Made by a program: the position numbers and the translations under genes. Shown one piece after another: positions 8,142 to 16,429 of a stretch of DNA of 64,000 bases (within the stretch, counting starts at the first letter, position 1; each line of letters begins with the position of its first letter). A model generated the notes under the pieces. It saw only the letters and a program-made list of their open reading frames with translations, searched no databases and was not told the origin of the DNA. Source of the stretch: Ferrimonas futtsuensis DSM 18154 (GTDB lineage: Bacteria; Pseudomonadota; Gammaproteobacteria; Enterobacterales; Shewanellaceae); NCBI RefSeq assembly GCF_000422645.1, contig NZ_AUGL01000009.1, positions 124,001 through 188,000 on the forward strand, in the 5' to 3' direction.

Positions 8142-9902
8142 ATGGCTGAGTACGATTTTCTGATTCGACGGGGGCGCTACTTCGACGGCAGCGCCAGCCC
8201 CTCCTTTGTCGCCGATGTCGCCATCACAGGCGGGCGCATTGCCAGGGTCAGCGCCGACCCGCTGCCCACAGAATCTGCCGCCAGGGTGTTCGAGGCAGAG
8301 GGCAAGTGGATCACCCCCGGGTTTATCGACACCCACACCCACTACGACGCCGAACTGCTGGTCAGCCCCAGCCTGTCCGAGTCGGTGCGCCACGGCGTGA
8401 CCACGGCTCTGGTGGGCAGCTGCTCCCTGAGCATGATCTGCAGCGACTACGAGGACGCTTCAGACATCTTCACCCGGGTGGAGACGGTGCCCAGGGAGAA
8501 GGTGTTGCCCATCCTCAAGGACAAGAAGTGCTGGAAGACACCGACACAGTGGCTGGCACACATCGATACCCTGCCTCTGGGGCCCAACCTGATCAGCTTC
8601 CTCGGCCACAGCGACCTGCGAGCCAGCGTCATGGGCCTGGAGCGCGCCACCGACCACAGCATCACCCCATCGGAGGCTGAGATGCAGGCGATGGAGGCAC
8701 TGCTGGAAGAGGCGCTGCAAGCGGGATTCCTCGGGCTGTCCACCATGCGATTGAAGTGGGACAAAATAGACGGTGACCGCGCCTGGTCCCGCAGCCTGCC
8801 CAGCACCTACGCCAAATGGCGGGAGATCGCCCGGCTGAACCAGCTGGTGCGCCGCTATGGCCGGGTGCACCAGGGCGCGCCAAACGCGGCCACGCCACTG
8901 CGCATCTTCGATTACGTCAAGGAGAGCCTCGGCTGGCGGCGCAAACCCCTTAAGACCACCCTCATCAGCCAGATGGATCTCAAGGGCAGCCGCTACCTGA
9001 CCAACCTCACCAAGCTCACCTCCCGTTTCACCAACCTACTCAGGGGTGACTTTCGCTGGCAGGTGCTGCCCACTCCCTTCACCGTCTATGCCGACGGCAT
9101 CGATGTGGTGTTCTTCGAGGAGTTTGGCGCCGGAGAGATGGCCCTGGACCTCAAAGACCAGGTGGAGCGCAATGCCCTGCTCAAGGACGAAACCTATCGG
9201 CGGGAGTTTCGCAAATTCTATGGCGAGAAGCTCAGTCCCAGGGTGTGGCAGCGGGATCTTGGGGACGCCACCATCATCGATTGTCCAGACACCACCCTGG
9301 TCGGCCGCAACTTCCAGGAGGTCGCTACTGACCGAGGCATCCATGTGGTGGATCTGTTCCTGGATCTGGTGGTGGAGTACGGCACCAAGCTGCGCTGGTA
9401 CACCACGGTGGCCAACCACAGGCCTCAGGTGCTGAAGAAGCTGGTGAGCGATCCCCACGCCATCATCAGCTTCAGTGACGCCGGTGCCCACATCCGCAAT
9501 ATGGCCTTCTATAACCTGCCTCTGCGCATGCTCAAACTGGTGAAGCAATCCATCGATGAGGGACAGCCGGTGATGACCCTGGAGCAGGCAGTATGGCGCC
9601 TCACCGGCGAGCAGGCCCAGTGGCTGGGGGTGGACGCCGGCAGCATCAAAGAGGGAGACAGGGCCGACCTGGTGATTCTGGATCCTGACGAGCTGAGTCA
9701 GAATCTGGAGTCGGTCAGTTGGGGCGAGATGGAGAACTTTGACCTTCAGAGGCTGGTCAATCGCAACCCCGGCATCGTCCAACAGGTGTTCATCAATGGC
9801 AAGCTGGCAGTGGACGGGGATGTGGTTCAACCCGATCTCGGCAAAACTCCAGGCTTTGGCCGCTTTATCCCCGCAGGCCAAGCTCGAGGAGAGCGATCAT
9901 GA
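8142..9902 (+). CDS. D-aminoacylase/N-acyl-D-amino-acid deacylase-like amidohydrolase
   Basis: The 586-residue enzyme is an amidohydrolase-superfamily metal hydrolase of the D-aminoacylase group. Visible features are the first metal motif TPGFIDTHTHYDAE near residue 60, the C-terminal FSDAGAHIRNMAFYN segment carrying the catalytic Asp, and the composite beta-sandwich end (GDRADLVILDPDEL). Such enzymes cleave N-acyl-D-amino acids or related amides; the true substrate is unknown. The start at 8142 has TAAGG 11 bases upstream and starts the usual MAEYDFLIRRGRYFDG strand. The frame is open for a further 1.1 kb upstream, but that part is antisense to the AraC gene. Its TGA overlaps the next ATG. 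Confidence 0.88.
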   Translation: MAEYDFLIRRGRYFDGSASPSFVADVAITGGRIARVSADPLPTESAARVFEAEGKWITPGFIDTHTHYDAELLVSPSLSESVRHGVTTALVGSCSLSMICSDYEDASDIFTRVETVPREKVLPILKDKKCWKTPTQWLAHIDTLPLGPNLISFLGHSDLRASVMGLERATDHSITPSEAEMQAMEALLEEALQAGFLGLSTMRLKWDKIDGDRAWSRSLPSTYAKWREIARLNQLVRRYGRVHQGAPNAATPLRIFDYVKESLGWRRKPLKTTLISQMDLKGSRYLTNLTKLTSRFTNLLRGDFRWQVLPTPFTVYADGIDVVFFEEFGAGEMALDLKDQVERNALLKDETYRREFRKFYGEKLSPRVWQRDLGDATIIDCPDTTLVGRNFQEVATDRGIHVVDLFLDLVVEYGTKLRWYTTVANHRPQVLKKLVSDPHAIISFSDAGAHIRNMAFYNLPLRMLKLVKQSIDEGQPVMTLEQAVWRLTGEQAQWLGVDAGSIKEGDRADLVILDPDELSQNLESVSWGEMENFDLQRLVNRNPGIVQQVFINGKLAVDGDVVQPDLGKTPGFGRFIPAGQARGERS

Positions 9903-10741
9903 GTGATATGCGACCACGACTGGTGCTGATCACCGGCGCCTCCAGCGGCATAGGGCTAGGCCTGGCCAGGGCCTACGCCGCCAAGGGCTGGAGCATTGCC
10001 CTGCTGGCCCGAAACCCCAAGAGACTGGAACGGGCACTGCTGGAGTGCCGCCATCTGGCCACCGATAACAACCAGAGCTTTGAAACCTACGAAGTCGACG
10101 TTGCCGACGCCGCTTCGGCCTACGGCCATCAGCAGCAGGTCGAAGCCAGACAGGGGGTACCGGATCTGCTGCTCCTCAGCGCCGGCATCGTCCAGAGCAT
10201 CCCCTTCATGGAACAGAGCGACGAGGAGTTCGATGCCATCCTCACCACCAACTTGCTGGGATGCCGACGCCTGGCCAAAGCCTGGCTGCCCCAGATGGTG
10301 GAACGTGGCAGCGGACAGATCTGCTTTGTCAGCTCCCTGGCCGGACTTATCGCCCCCTATGGTTACTCTGGCTACAGCGCCAGCAAGTTTGCCCTGTTGG
10401 GGATGGCTGGGGCACTGAAACAGGAGGTGCACGCCTTGGGCATCCGTGTGTCGGTGCTCTGTCCACCCGAGGTGGATACCCCGATGGTGGCCCAGGAGCG
10501 CACCTACATCAGCCCTGTGGCCAGGCTGCTGAAAGATCTTGGCGGCACGCTTCAGGTGGATGCGGTCACCCGGGCCACCCTCAAAGGGCTCGAAAAGAAA
10601 CGATTTCTGATCATCCCCGGCGTTCAGGCCAAACTCACCTATCACTTTGCCCGGCTGTGTCCCGGGCTCTTCGACTGGGCAATGCAGAGAATCGTGGACT
10701 GGGCCGGAAAGCGTCACATCCGGCAACAAAAAGTGGGATAA
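9899..10741 (+). CDS. Short-chain dehydrogenase/reductase (SDR)
   Basis: The 280-residue SDR has the NAD(P)-binding motif TGASSGIG (residues 12-19), a catalytic Ser in the SSLAGL segment and Tyr/Lys in YSASK. The C-terminal extension of about 40 residues (VQAKLTYHFARLCPGLFDWAMQRIVDW) is amphipathic and may contact the membrane, as in 3-ketosphinganine-reductase-like SDRs. It overlaps the amidohydrolase by four bases (ATGA), so the two are translationally coupled and probably act on the same lipid-like or acylated substrate. The substrate is not deducible from sequence alone. Confidence 0.88.
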   Translation: MSDMRPRLVLITGASSGIGLGLARAYAAKGWSIALLARNPKRLERALLECRHLATDNNQSFETYEVDVADAASAYGHQQQVEARQGVPDLLLLSAGIVQSIPFMEQSDEEFDAILTTNLLGCRRLAKAWLPQMVERGSGQICFVSSLAGLIAPYGYSGYSASKFALLGMAGALKQEVHALGIRVSVLCPPEVDTPMVAQERTYISPVARLLKDLGGTLQVDAVTRATLKGLEKKRFLIIPGVQAKLTYHFARLCPGLFDWAMQRIVDWAGKRHIRQQKVG

Positions 10742-10884
10742 ATGCGTCGTTACGTCACCGGCCATCTGGCCTATCCTTTGATAGGTTGATTCCCGTTCCG
10801 CAATCGTGAGCCAAGGTGGCCAATCTTTGTCAGCAAAGCAGAGACCGATGGCCACTAAATACAGAAGGACGGAGGAGACAACGT

Positions 10885-11127
10885 ATGCCTAAGTTCATCG
10901 ACACTCACCCCATGGAGCCCTTTACCGAGCAGCAGCTGAGAGATCTGCAAAACGCACCGGCGGATGAATTTGGTGTCACTCACCACGACATCCTGTTCAG
11001 CAGGAAAGACAATCTGATCTACTGCGTGCTGGAAGCCCCCAACGCCGAAGCGATTCACAAGCACCACGCCAAGGCTGGCATCTCCTGTGACTGGGTTCGT
11101 GAAGTGGAATCCACCCGCTCGAAATGA
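10885..11127 (+). CDS. DUF4242 (SCO4226-like) small protein
   Basis: The 80-residue protein matches the DUF4242 pattern: an N-terminal strand MPKFIDTHPME, the YCVLEAPNAEAIHKHHAKAG segment with conserved histidines, and a terminal WVREVE strand. A family member has been described as nickel-binding, but the role in most bacteria is unknown. The ATG at 10885 follows GGAGGAG at 10871-10877, a strong ribosome site. It stands 143 bp after the SDR and probably has its own promoter. A GC-rich inverted repeat GGCCGG/CCGGCC follows the gene, without a clear T-run. Confidence 0.8.
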   Translation: MPKFIDTHPMEPFTEQQLRDLQNAPADEFGVTHHDILFSRKDNLIYCVLEAPNAEAIHKHHAKAGISCDWVREVESTRSK

Positions 11128-11309
11128 TCGACACCCATCGGCCGGCGCCTCAACAGGCCCGGCCACTCAGTTCCCTTCGGACATTGAATATTTTTTCGAA
11201 GCACACTGTATTCTTTAGATTCTTTTAATAGTGCTTCAACCCCTGGCTACTTTAACCCTGGGGACAAGGTGCTAGGCTTGAGGTCCTACACAATGCCAAG
11301 GAGACCCCC

Positions 11310-11600
11310 ATGACCAAGCTGACCATCGTCGCCCACATCAAAGCCAATGCCGACAAGATTGAGCTGGTAAAATCGGAACTGCTCAAGCTGATCGCCACCA
11401 CCCGCGCCGAATCTGGATGCATCAACTACGACCTGCACCAGGACAATGACAACCCGGCGCACTTCCTGTTCTTCGAAAACTGGGCATCCCGGGAGGCGTG
11501 GCAAGACCATATGGCCAATGATCACCTCAAGGCGTACCTGGCAGCCGTAGAGGGCGCCGTGGAGAGCTTTACCGTTCATGAAATGACCCAGATTGGCTAA
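11310..11600 (+). CDS. Putative quinol monooxygenase (ABM family)
   Basis: This 96-residue protein is a single antibiotic-biosynthesis-monooxygenase (ABM) ferredoxin-like domain, like E. coli YgiN. Typical features are LTIVAHIKANADKIELVKSELLKLI, the ESGCINYDLHQD strand with FLFFENWASREAWQDHM, and the C-terminal FTVHEM. Such proteins act on quinols or small aromatics, or serve as reactive-species scavengers. It begins at ATG 11310 with AAGGAG upstream. The thioredoxin-like gene follows 19 bp later on the same strand, suggesting a two-gene oxidative-stress unit. The enzymatic activity is inferred from family. Confidence 0.85.
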   Translation: MTKLTIVAHIKANADKIELVKSELLKLIATTRAESGCINYDLHQDNDNPAHFLFFENWASREAWQDHMANDHLKAYLAAVEGAVESFTVHEMTQIG

Positions 11601-11619
11601 CGGCCCACAGGAGCTTGAT

Positions 11620-12168
11620 ATGCTACTGGACACCCCTGTCTGCAACTTTGGCTGGAAAGCCCCGGACTTCACCCTGAGCGACCCCCATGGCATCCCCTTT
11701 ACCCTGAGTGAGCAGTTGGGCAGCAAAGGGCTGCTGGTGATGTTCATCTGCAACCATTGCCCCTATGTAAAGCGGGTAGCCCACCGGCTAGCCGCGGACA
11801 CCAGACAGCTGATGAATGAAGGCATTAACGTGGTGGCGGTGATGTCCAACGATTACCGGGATTACCCGGAGGATGCGCCGCCCAAGATGGTGGAGTTTGC
11901 CCGGCAACACGACTTTCCCTTCCTTTACCTGGTGGATGAGGACCAGGCCGTCGGCAAAGCGTTTAACGCCATCTGTACCCCGGACTTCTTCGGCTTCAAT
12001 GCCAAAGGGGAGCTGCAGTACCGGGGGCGTCTGGATGACGCCAAAATGGGCGATGAGACCAACCGAACCACCGAGCTGCTCGACGCCATGCGGATGGTTG
12101 CCGAGACCGGAAGCGGCCCACAGGAGCAGCATCCCAGCATGGGGTGCTCCATCAAGTGGCGGAACTGA
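11620..12168 (+). CDS. Thioredoxin-like AhpC/TSA-family protein
   Basis: The 182-residue protein has the thioredoxin fold of the AhpC/TSA redoxin group. The active-site segment is CNHCPYVKR near residues 46-54, a CxxC pair of the kind seen in 'thioredoxin family' proteins with a CNHCPYV motif. The N-terminal GWKAPDFTLSDPHG strand is standard. The cis-Pro region is FNAICTPDFFGFN. It carries no signal peptide, so it is cytoplasmic. The ATG at 11620 follows AGGAG at 11609-11613, better than an upstream Met at 11593. It is probably co-transcribed with the ABM protein. Confidence 0.85.
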   Translation: MLLDTPVCNFGWKAPDFTLSDPHGIPFTLSEQLGSKGLLVMFICNHCPYVKRVAHRLAADTRQLMNEGINVVAVMSNDYRDYPEDAPPKMVEFARQHDFPFLYLVDEDQAVGKAFNAICTPDFFGFNAKGELQYRGRLDDAKMGDETNRTTELLDAMRMVAETGSGPQEQHPSMGCSIKWRN

Positions 12169-12174
12169 AACGCA

Positions 12175-12678
12175 TCAGGGGTTGACGATCAGTGGCTGCA
12201 GATCAAACCCCAGCTCAGCGGCACGCTGCCGGAACCTGGTCATGACCTCCTCGGAGACTTCAGGTGTGCGTGCCAGCAACCACAGATACTCCCGGTTGGG
12301 CCCGCTGACAAAGGCGTGTTGATACTCCGGGTCCAGCTCGAACACCACATAGGCGCCGAAGAAGGGGCCAAAGAAGGAGACCTTGAGATGGGCCACATCG
12401 GACTGGCCGACCGGGTAGGCCCGGCCGATGGCCTCGCTCATCTCTCCGGTCTTCTCATCAACACCGCGATTCACCACGTGGATGCCGCCATCCTCTCGCA
12501 TGGAGTATTCGGCGGTCACGTCTCTGAGGCCACGTTCGAAGCGGTGATCCAGCCGGGCCACCTCATACCAGGTGCCCAGGTAGCGCTCCAGCTCAAACGG
12601 CCGCACCGGCGCTATCCCCTCGGGCGCCGAGGTGCAGCCGGTCATCAACAGGGCAAAAATAAAGAACAACCGCTTCAT
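12175..12678 (-). CDS. blc: Outer-membrane lipocalin Blc
   Basis: The 167-residue product is a bacterial lipocalin. It has a lipoprotein signal with lipobox LMTGC (Cys15) and the diagnostic N-terminal motif YLGTWYEVARLDHRFERG. Other lipocalin strands follow (AEYSMREDGGIHVVNRG, LKVSFFGPFFGAYVV, YLWLLARTP). Blc proteins bind fatty acids or lysophospholipids at the outer membrane, fitting the lipid-catabolism locus beside it. It converges on the thioredoxin-like gene with 6 bp between the stops and lies just downstream of the kinase-SDR operon on the same strand. Confidence 0.92.
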   Translation of the reverse strand: MKRLFFIFALLMTGCTSAPEGIAPVRPFELERYLGTWYEVARLDHRFERGLRDVTAEYSMREDGGIHVVNRGVDEKTGEMSEAIGRAYPVGQSDVAHLKVSFFGPFFGAYVVFELDPEYQHAFVSGPNREYLWLLARTPEVSEEVMTRFRQRAAELGFDLQPLIVNP

Positions 12679-12729
12679 AACACTCTCCCTTTTTAGACCA
12701 ACGATCTACGCACACAGTCAACCCGCGGA

Positions 12730-14556
12730 TCACGCCAGATAGCCACCATCCACCGGCAACTCAATGCCGGTAATGTACGCCGCCGCATCGGACGCCAGGA
12801 ACAGGAAGGCGGGGGCAATTTCAGTGGGCTGCGCCGCCCGGCCCTGGGGGATCAGCCCCAGGATCTGCTTCAGCAGCGCCGGGTTGTCGGTCAACGCCGA
12901 CGCAAACTTGGTCTCCGTCAGGCCAGGCAGCACCGCATTGACCCGGATGTTGTAGCGGGCGCACTCCTTGGCAAAGGCTGCGGTCATGCTGTTTACCGCC
13001 GCCTTGGTGATGGAGTAGATCCCCTGCCCCGGCGCCGGAATGCGGCCATTGACCGAGGCGGTATTGATGATCACCCCGCCCCCCTGCTCACGCATCCTCA
13101 CTCCGGCCAACTGGGCAAACTGGAAGTAACCGCAAAGATTCACCTCGATGGTTTTCTCCATCGCCTCGCGGGGGGTATCCAGAATGTGGCCAAAGTAGGG
13201 GTTGGCTGCGGCATTGTTCACCAGGATGTCCAGTCGGCCATACTCGGCGTCGATGCGCTCAAACAGCTGCTGCATCTGCGCACTGTCGCCGCCATGACAA
13301 GCGATAGCCCTGGCATCGCCACCACTCTCACGGATGTCTACCGCCACCGTTTCCAGGGATCCCTGGTCGCGGCTGGAGAGGATCACCCTGGCGCCATGGG
13401 CCGCATACAGTCGGGCCACCGCCTCGCCAATGCCCCGACTGGCGCCGGTCACCAGGGCCACCCGGCCCTCAAGAGAGAGCAGCCCTGTGCCTTCGAGCTT
13501 TTGCAGCAGCGCCGGGCGCACGGCCACCTGTTCCAACTCATCAATCTCTGCCGCCGCCCTGTCCATCAATACCGCAGCCATCTCACCAAATCGTGCGAAG
13601 GCGGGGTGTTGGCGGCTGCCCTCCACATAGCGATACCAGATCTGCTGGACAATGACCGCCAGCCGGAACAGGCCAAAGACGTAGTAGTAGGCAAAACTAC
13701 TGACATCCCGGCCGGTCTGCTCACCGTAGTAGGCCACCAGTTGGCGACGGCTCCACATCCCCGGCAGGTGGGTCGGCATCTGCCTGAGCATCTTCATCTG
13801 GGGCGGGTCGCCCGCCTCCACCCAGTAGGCCATGGAACACCCTAGGTCCATAAGGGGATCGCCCAGGGTGGCCATCTCCCAGTCCAATACCGCACGGATC
13901 TCGGTGGGGTCTTCCGGGTTGAGTACCAGATTGTCGAACTTGAAATCGTTGTGGATCACCGCCTGCCCAGACTCCGGCGGCCGGTTGTCAGCCAGCCAGG
14001 TCATGATCCGCTCCGCGCCGCGGGCCCCCGGGGTCAGGGCGTTGCGATAACGCTCGCTCCAGCCTGACACCTGACGCTCGACATAGCCCAAAGGTTTACC
14101 CAGTTCCGCCAGAGGCGTGCCGTCAATGGGCAGAGCATGGAGCTTCACCAGGGTATCCATCATCGTCTGACACAAGGCAGACGCCTGGCTTTTGGCCAGC
14201 CCCAGGGTGTCCGGCAGGCTGCGCCTTAAAATGATTCCCGGCTCATAACTCATCAGGAAGAAGGGGCACCCCAGAACCTGTTCATCCTGACAGCTGTGGA
14301 GAACCTCGGGCACCAGGGAAAAACCGTCCGCCACCGCCGAGAGCATCCGCGCCTCCCGGTCCATGTCATGGGCGGTGGCCGCCTTGGTTCCCGGGGGCGG
14401 CATGCGCAGCACCAGGGTGCGTTCCGAGCACTCCAGCATAAAGCTCAGGTTGGAGGCCCCCCCTTCGAAGGGGGTCACCGACGCCAGTTCACCCAACTGG
14501 GGGAGATGCTGAGCGAGATAGGCACGCAGGGCTTCAAGGTTGAGGGATTGGGTCAT
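12730..14556 (-). CDS. Fusion of ACAD10/11-type acyl-CoA kinase domain and SDR
   Basis: This 608-residue protein joins two enzymes. Residues ~1-350 form an aminoglycoside-phosphotransferase-like kinase of the ACAD10/11 N-terminal/LvaA type, with Brenner motif VIHNDFKFDN (~200) and metal-binding LDWEMATLGDP. Residues ~360-608 form an SDR with VTGASRGIG (~369), NNAA, catalytic YSITK (~514) and C-terminal PVDGGYLA. In mammals and in the Pseudomonas levulinate pathway the kinase phosphorylates 4-hydroxyacyl-CoA; LvaD is an SDR acting before it. The fusion therefore could reduce a 4-oxoacyl-CoA and phosphorylate the product; this is inference. The ATG at 14556 has GGAGAG seven bases upstream and overlaps the TetR gene by 23 bp. 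No stop or frameshift separates the domains. Confidence 0.88.
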   Translation of the reverse strand: MTQSLNLEALRAYLAQHLPQLGELASVTPFEGGASNLSFMLECSERTLVLRMPPPGTKAATAHDMDREARMLSAVADGFSLVPEVLHSCQDEQVLGCPFFLMSYEPGIILRRSLPDTLGLAKSQASALCQTMMDTLVKLHALPIDGTPLAELGKPLGYVERQVSGWSERYRNALTPGARGAERIMTWLADNRPPESGQAVIHNDFKFDNLVLNPEDPTEIRAVLDWEMATLGDPLMDLGCSMAYWVEAGDPPQMKMLRQMPTHLPGMWSRRQLVAYYGEQTGRDVSSFAYYYVFGLFRLAVIVQQIWYRYVEGSRQHPAFARFGEMAAVLMDRAAAEIDELEQVAVRPALLQKLEGTGLLSLEGRVALVTGASRGIGEAVARLYAAHGARVILSSRDQGSLETVAVDIRESGGDARAIACHGGDSAQMQQLFERIDAEYGRLDILVNNAAANPYFGHILDTPREAMEKTIEVNLCGYFQFAQLAGVRMREQGGGVIINTASVNGRIPAPGQGIYSITKAAVNSMTAAFAKECARYNIRVNAVLPGLTETKFASALTDNPALLKQILGLIPQGRAAQPTEIAPAFLFLASDAAAYITGIELPVDGGYLA

Positions 14557-15241
14557 TGCTGGTCTCTCCATGACACAGAAGTTGAACTCGGTTAAGCAGG
14601 TAGTCGGTATAGGCATCCACGCTGACACCGGCTTTACGAAAGTGGCTGCGCCTCAGGTACCAACCCTGCAACAGATGCTTAAGCAAGCCAACGGCGATCA
14701 CCGGTTGCTCCACCTGCCCCAACTGCATCAGGCTGCGATGCAGCTCGTCATCCACCTGTTCGCTCAGGGCCAGCGCTTCCCGGCGAAGGGTGTCGCTCTG
14801 ATGGCGCGCTTCCATATAAGCGAAGTAGAACCAGGGCTGCATCAGCTCACTCAGATAGAGGTGATAGCGGCAGATCGCCTGAAGTTGCTGCTGCCGGGGC
14901 AAAGCACGAATCATCGGCAGCAGCACCTGCTCGAACTGAATCCGGATAAATCGATGAATGGAGGCGGCCAACGCCTCCTTACTGTCGAAGTAGCCGTAGA
15001 GTCCCCCAAGGCTGAGGCCGCTTGCCTCACTGAGCTGACGCAGAGTCATGGCATGAAACCCCTTGAGGTTCGCCAGTTCAAAAGTGGCGTTGATGATCGC
15101 CGCCAGCCTGGCATCGGTCCGCTTGGGGTTCTTCTGTTTCAGCTGGGGCAGGCAGTGGTGGCGAAAGCTCTGCCACAAGCCGTCTGGCTGCCACTGCAGT
15201 TGCCGCTGAAACTGCTCCAGAGAGCAGGCAATGTCAGTCAT
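14534..15241 (-). CDS. TetR-family transcriptional regulator
   Basis: The 235-residue TetR-type repressor has its helix-turn-helix at about residues 50-90 (MTLRQLSEASGLSLGGLYGYFDSKEAL), after an unusually long N-terminal extension of about 40 residues. The C-terminal ligand domain is helical. It lies inside the operon, overlapping the acyl-CoA dehydrogenase (ATGA at 15238-15241) upstream and the kinase-SDR fusion downstream, so it is made together with the enzymes. Its likely operator is the 14-bp palindrome at 17165-17178 in the operon's promoter region, which fits TetR half-sites; acyl-CoA is the probable ligand by analogy. Confidence 0.9.
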   Translation of the reverse strand: MTDIACSLEQFQRQLQWQPDGLWQSFRHHCLPQLKQKNPKRTDARLAAIINATFELANLKGFHAMTLRQLSEASGLSLGGLYGYFDSKEALAASIHRFIRIQFEQVLLPMIRALPRQQQLQAICRYHLYLSELMQPWFYFAYMEARHQSDTLRREALALSEQVDDELHRSLMQLGQVEQPVIAVGLLKHLLQGWYLRRSHFRKAGVSVDAYTDYLLNRVQLLCHGETSNDPIPQP

Positions 15242-16428
15242 CGATGCGCCCTGAGCAGGTGCTTCGCCGCAGACAGTTTGTGCACCTCATCTGGGCCATC
15301 GTAGATACGAGCGGCGCGCTCCTCCCGGTAGAGGAAGGCCAGTATGGTGTCGTCGGTGACGCCCAGCCCCCCGTGAAGCTGAACCGCGGTATCCACCACC
15401 TGCTGCAGCATGCGGGCGGTGTGGAACTTGATCATGGCGATCTCCGCCCGCACCGTGGCAAAGTCCTCCCTGTCCACCTGCCAGGCGGTGTGCAGGACGA
15501 ACCAGCGCGCCGCCCGGTGTGCCGCTGCGGCTTCCGCCAGCAACCCTTGGGCCAGGGGTTGCTCTCCCAGGGTCTTCTGAGCGGTGATCGCCCGCTGATT
15601 CAGGTAGCCAACGGTCTCATCCAGGGCCCGCTGGGCCAGTCCTAGCCAGCGCATGCAGTGGTGTATCCGCCCTGGCCCCAATCTGGCCTGAGCCAGGGCA
15701 AACCCTTGCCCTGCCTTGCCCACCAGGGCATCCGCCGGCAGTTTGACGTCGTCGAACAGCATCTCGGCATGGCTGAAGGGGCCGTGACCCTCTCCGCCCA
15801 TCACCGAGATGTTGCGGATGCGGGTGACGCCGGGGGCATCCATGGGCACCAGCAACATAGAGGCCTGCTGATGGGGGGGGGCTTCCGGGTGGGTCTTGGC
15901 CATCACTATGGCAAATTCGGCCCCTTCGGCGGCGGTGGTAAACCACTTGTGGGCATTCAGGTGCCAGCAGTCGCCATCGAACTCTGCCTCGCTGTTCATC
16001 ATCAGTGGGTTGGACCCGGCCAACTGACGTTCGGTCATGGCGAAGCAACTGCGAATTTCCCCCTTGGCCAGGGGCTCCAGGTAGCGGCTGCGCTGCTCGG
16101 CGGTGCCGCAATGGAGCAGCAACTCGGCGTTGCCCGCATCCGGCGCCTGACAGCCAAAGGCAAAGTGCCCCAGGGGGGAGTAACCCAGGACTTCAGCCAA
16201 TTGAGCAAACTCGATGAGCGACAGGCCCATCCCGCCCAGCTCGGTCGGCAGGTGCGGGGCCCACAGCCCAAGCTCGCGAACGCTCTGGCGCACCTCCTCC
16301 AGCTCGCCCATCAGAGTGGCGTAGTCATGGCTGAGCAGCAGAGGTTCGAGGGGAATCAGTTGCTCCCGAACCAGAGAGGACGCCTCGTCGCAGGCGGTTT
16401 TCAGGCCGGGTGAGAGGGAAAAATCCAT
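15238..16428 (-). CDS. Acyl-CoA dehydrogenase, ACAD10/11 (LvaC-like) type
   Basis: The 396-residue flavoenzyme has the acyl-CoA dehydrogenase fold: CFAMTE FAD-binding segment, HKWFTTAAEGAEFAIV strand and LHGGLGV near the C-terminus. Two features place it with ACAD10/11 and LvaC rather than fatty-acid ACADs: GPGRIHHCMRWLG (about 249-261) and DGPDEVHKLSAAK at the end (about 375). Members of that group process 4-phosphorylated acyl-CoAs, removing phosphate and giving enoyl- or 3-hydroxyacyl-CoA. Start: GGAGG five bases before ATG 16428, with the site lying in the end of the phosphatase gene. The stop overlaps the TetR start. Confidence 0.92.
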   Translation of the reverse strand: MDFSLSPGLKTACDEASSLVREQLIPLEPLLLSHDYATLMGELEEVRQSVRELGLWAPHLPTELGGMGLSLIEFAQLAEVLGYSPLGHFAFGCQAPDAGNAELLLHCGTAEQRSRYLEPLAKGEIRSCFAMTERQLAGSNPLMMNSEAEFDGDCWHLNAHKWFTTAAEGAEFAIVMAKTHPEAPPHQQASMLLVPMDAPGVTRIRNISVMGGEGHGPFSHAEMLFDDVKLPADALVGKAGQGFALAQARLGPGRIHHCMRWLGLAQRALDETVGYLNQRAITAQKTLGEQPLAQGLLAEAAAAHRAARWFVLHTAWQVDREDFATVRAEIAMIKFHTARMLQQVVDTAVQLHGGLGVTDDTILAFLYREERAARIYDGPDEVHKLSAAKHLLRAHR

Positions 16429-16429
16429 A

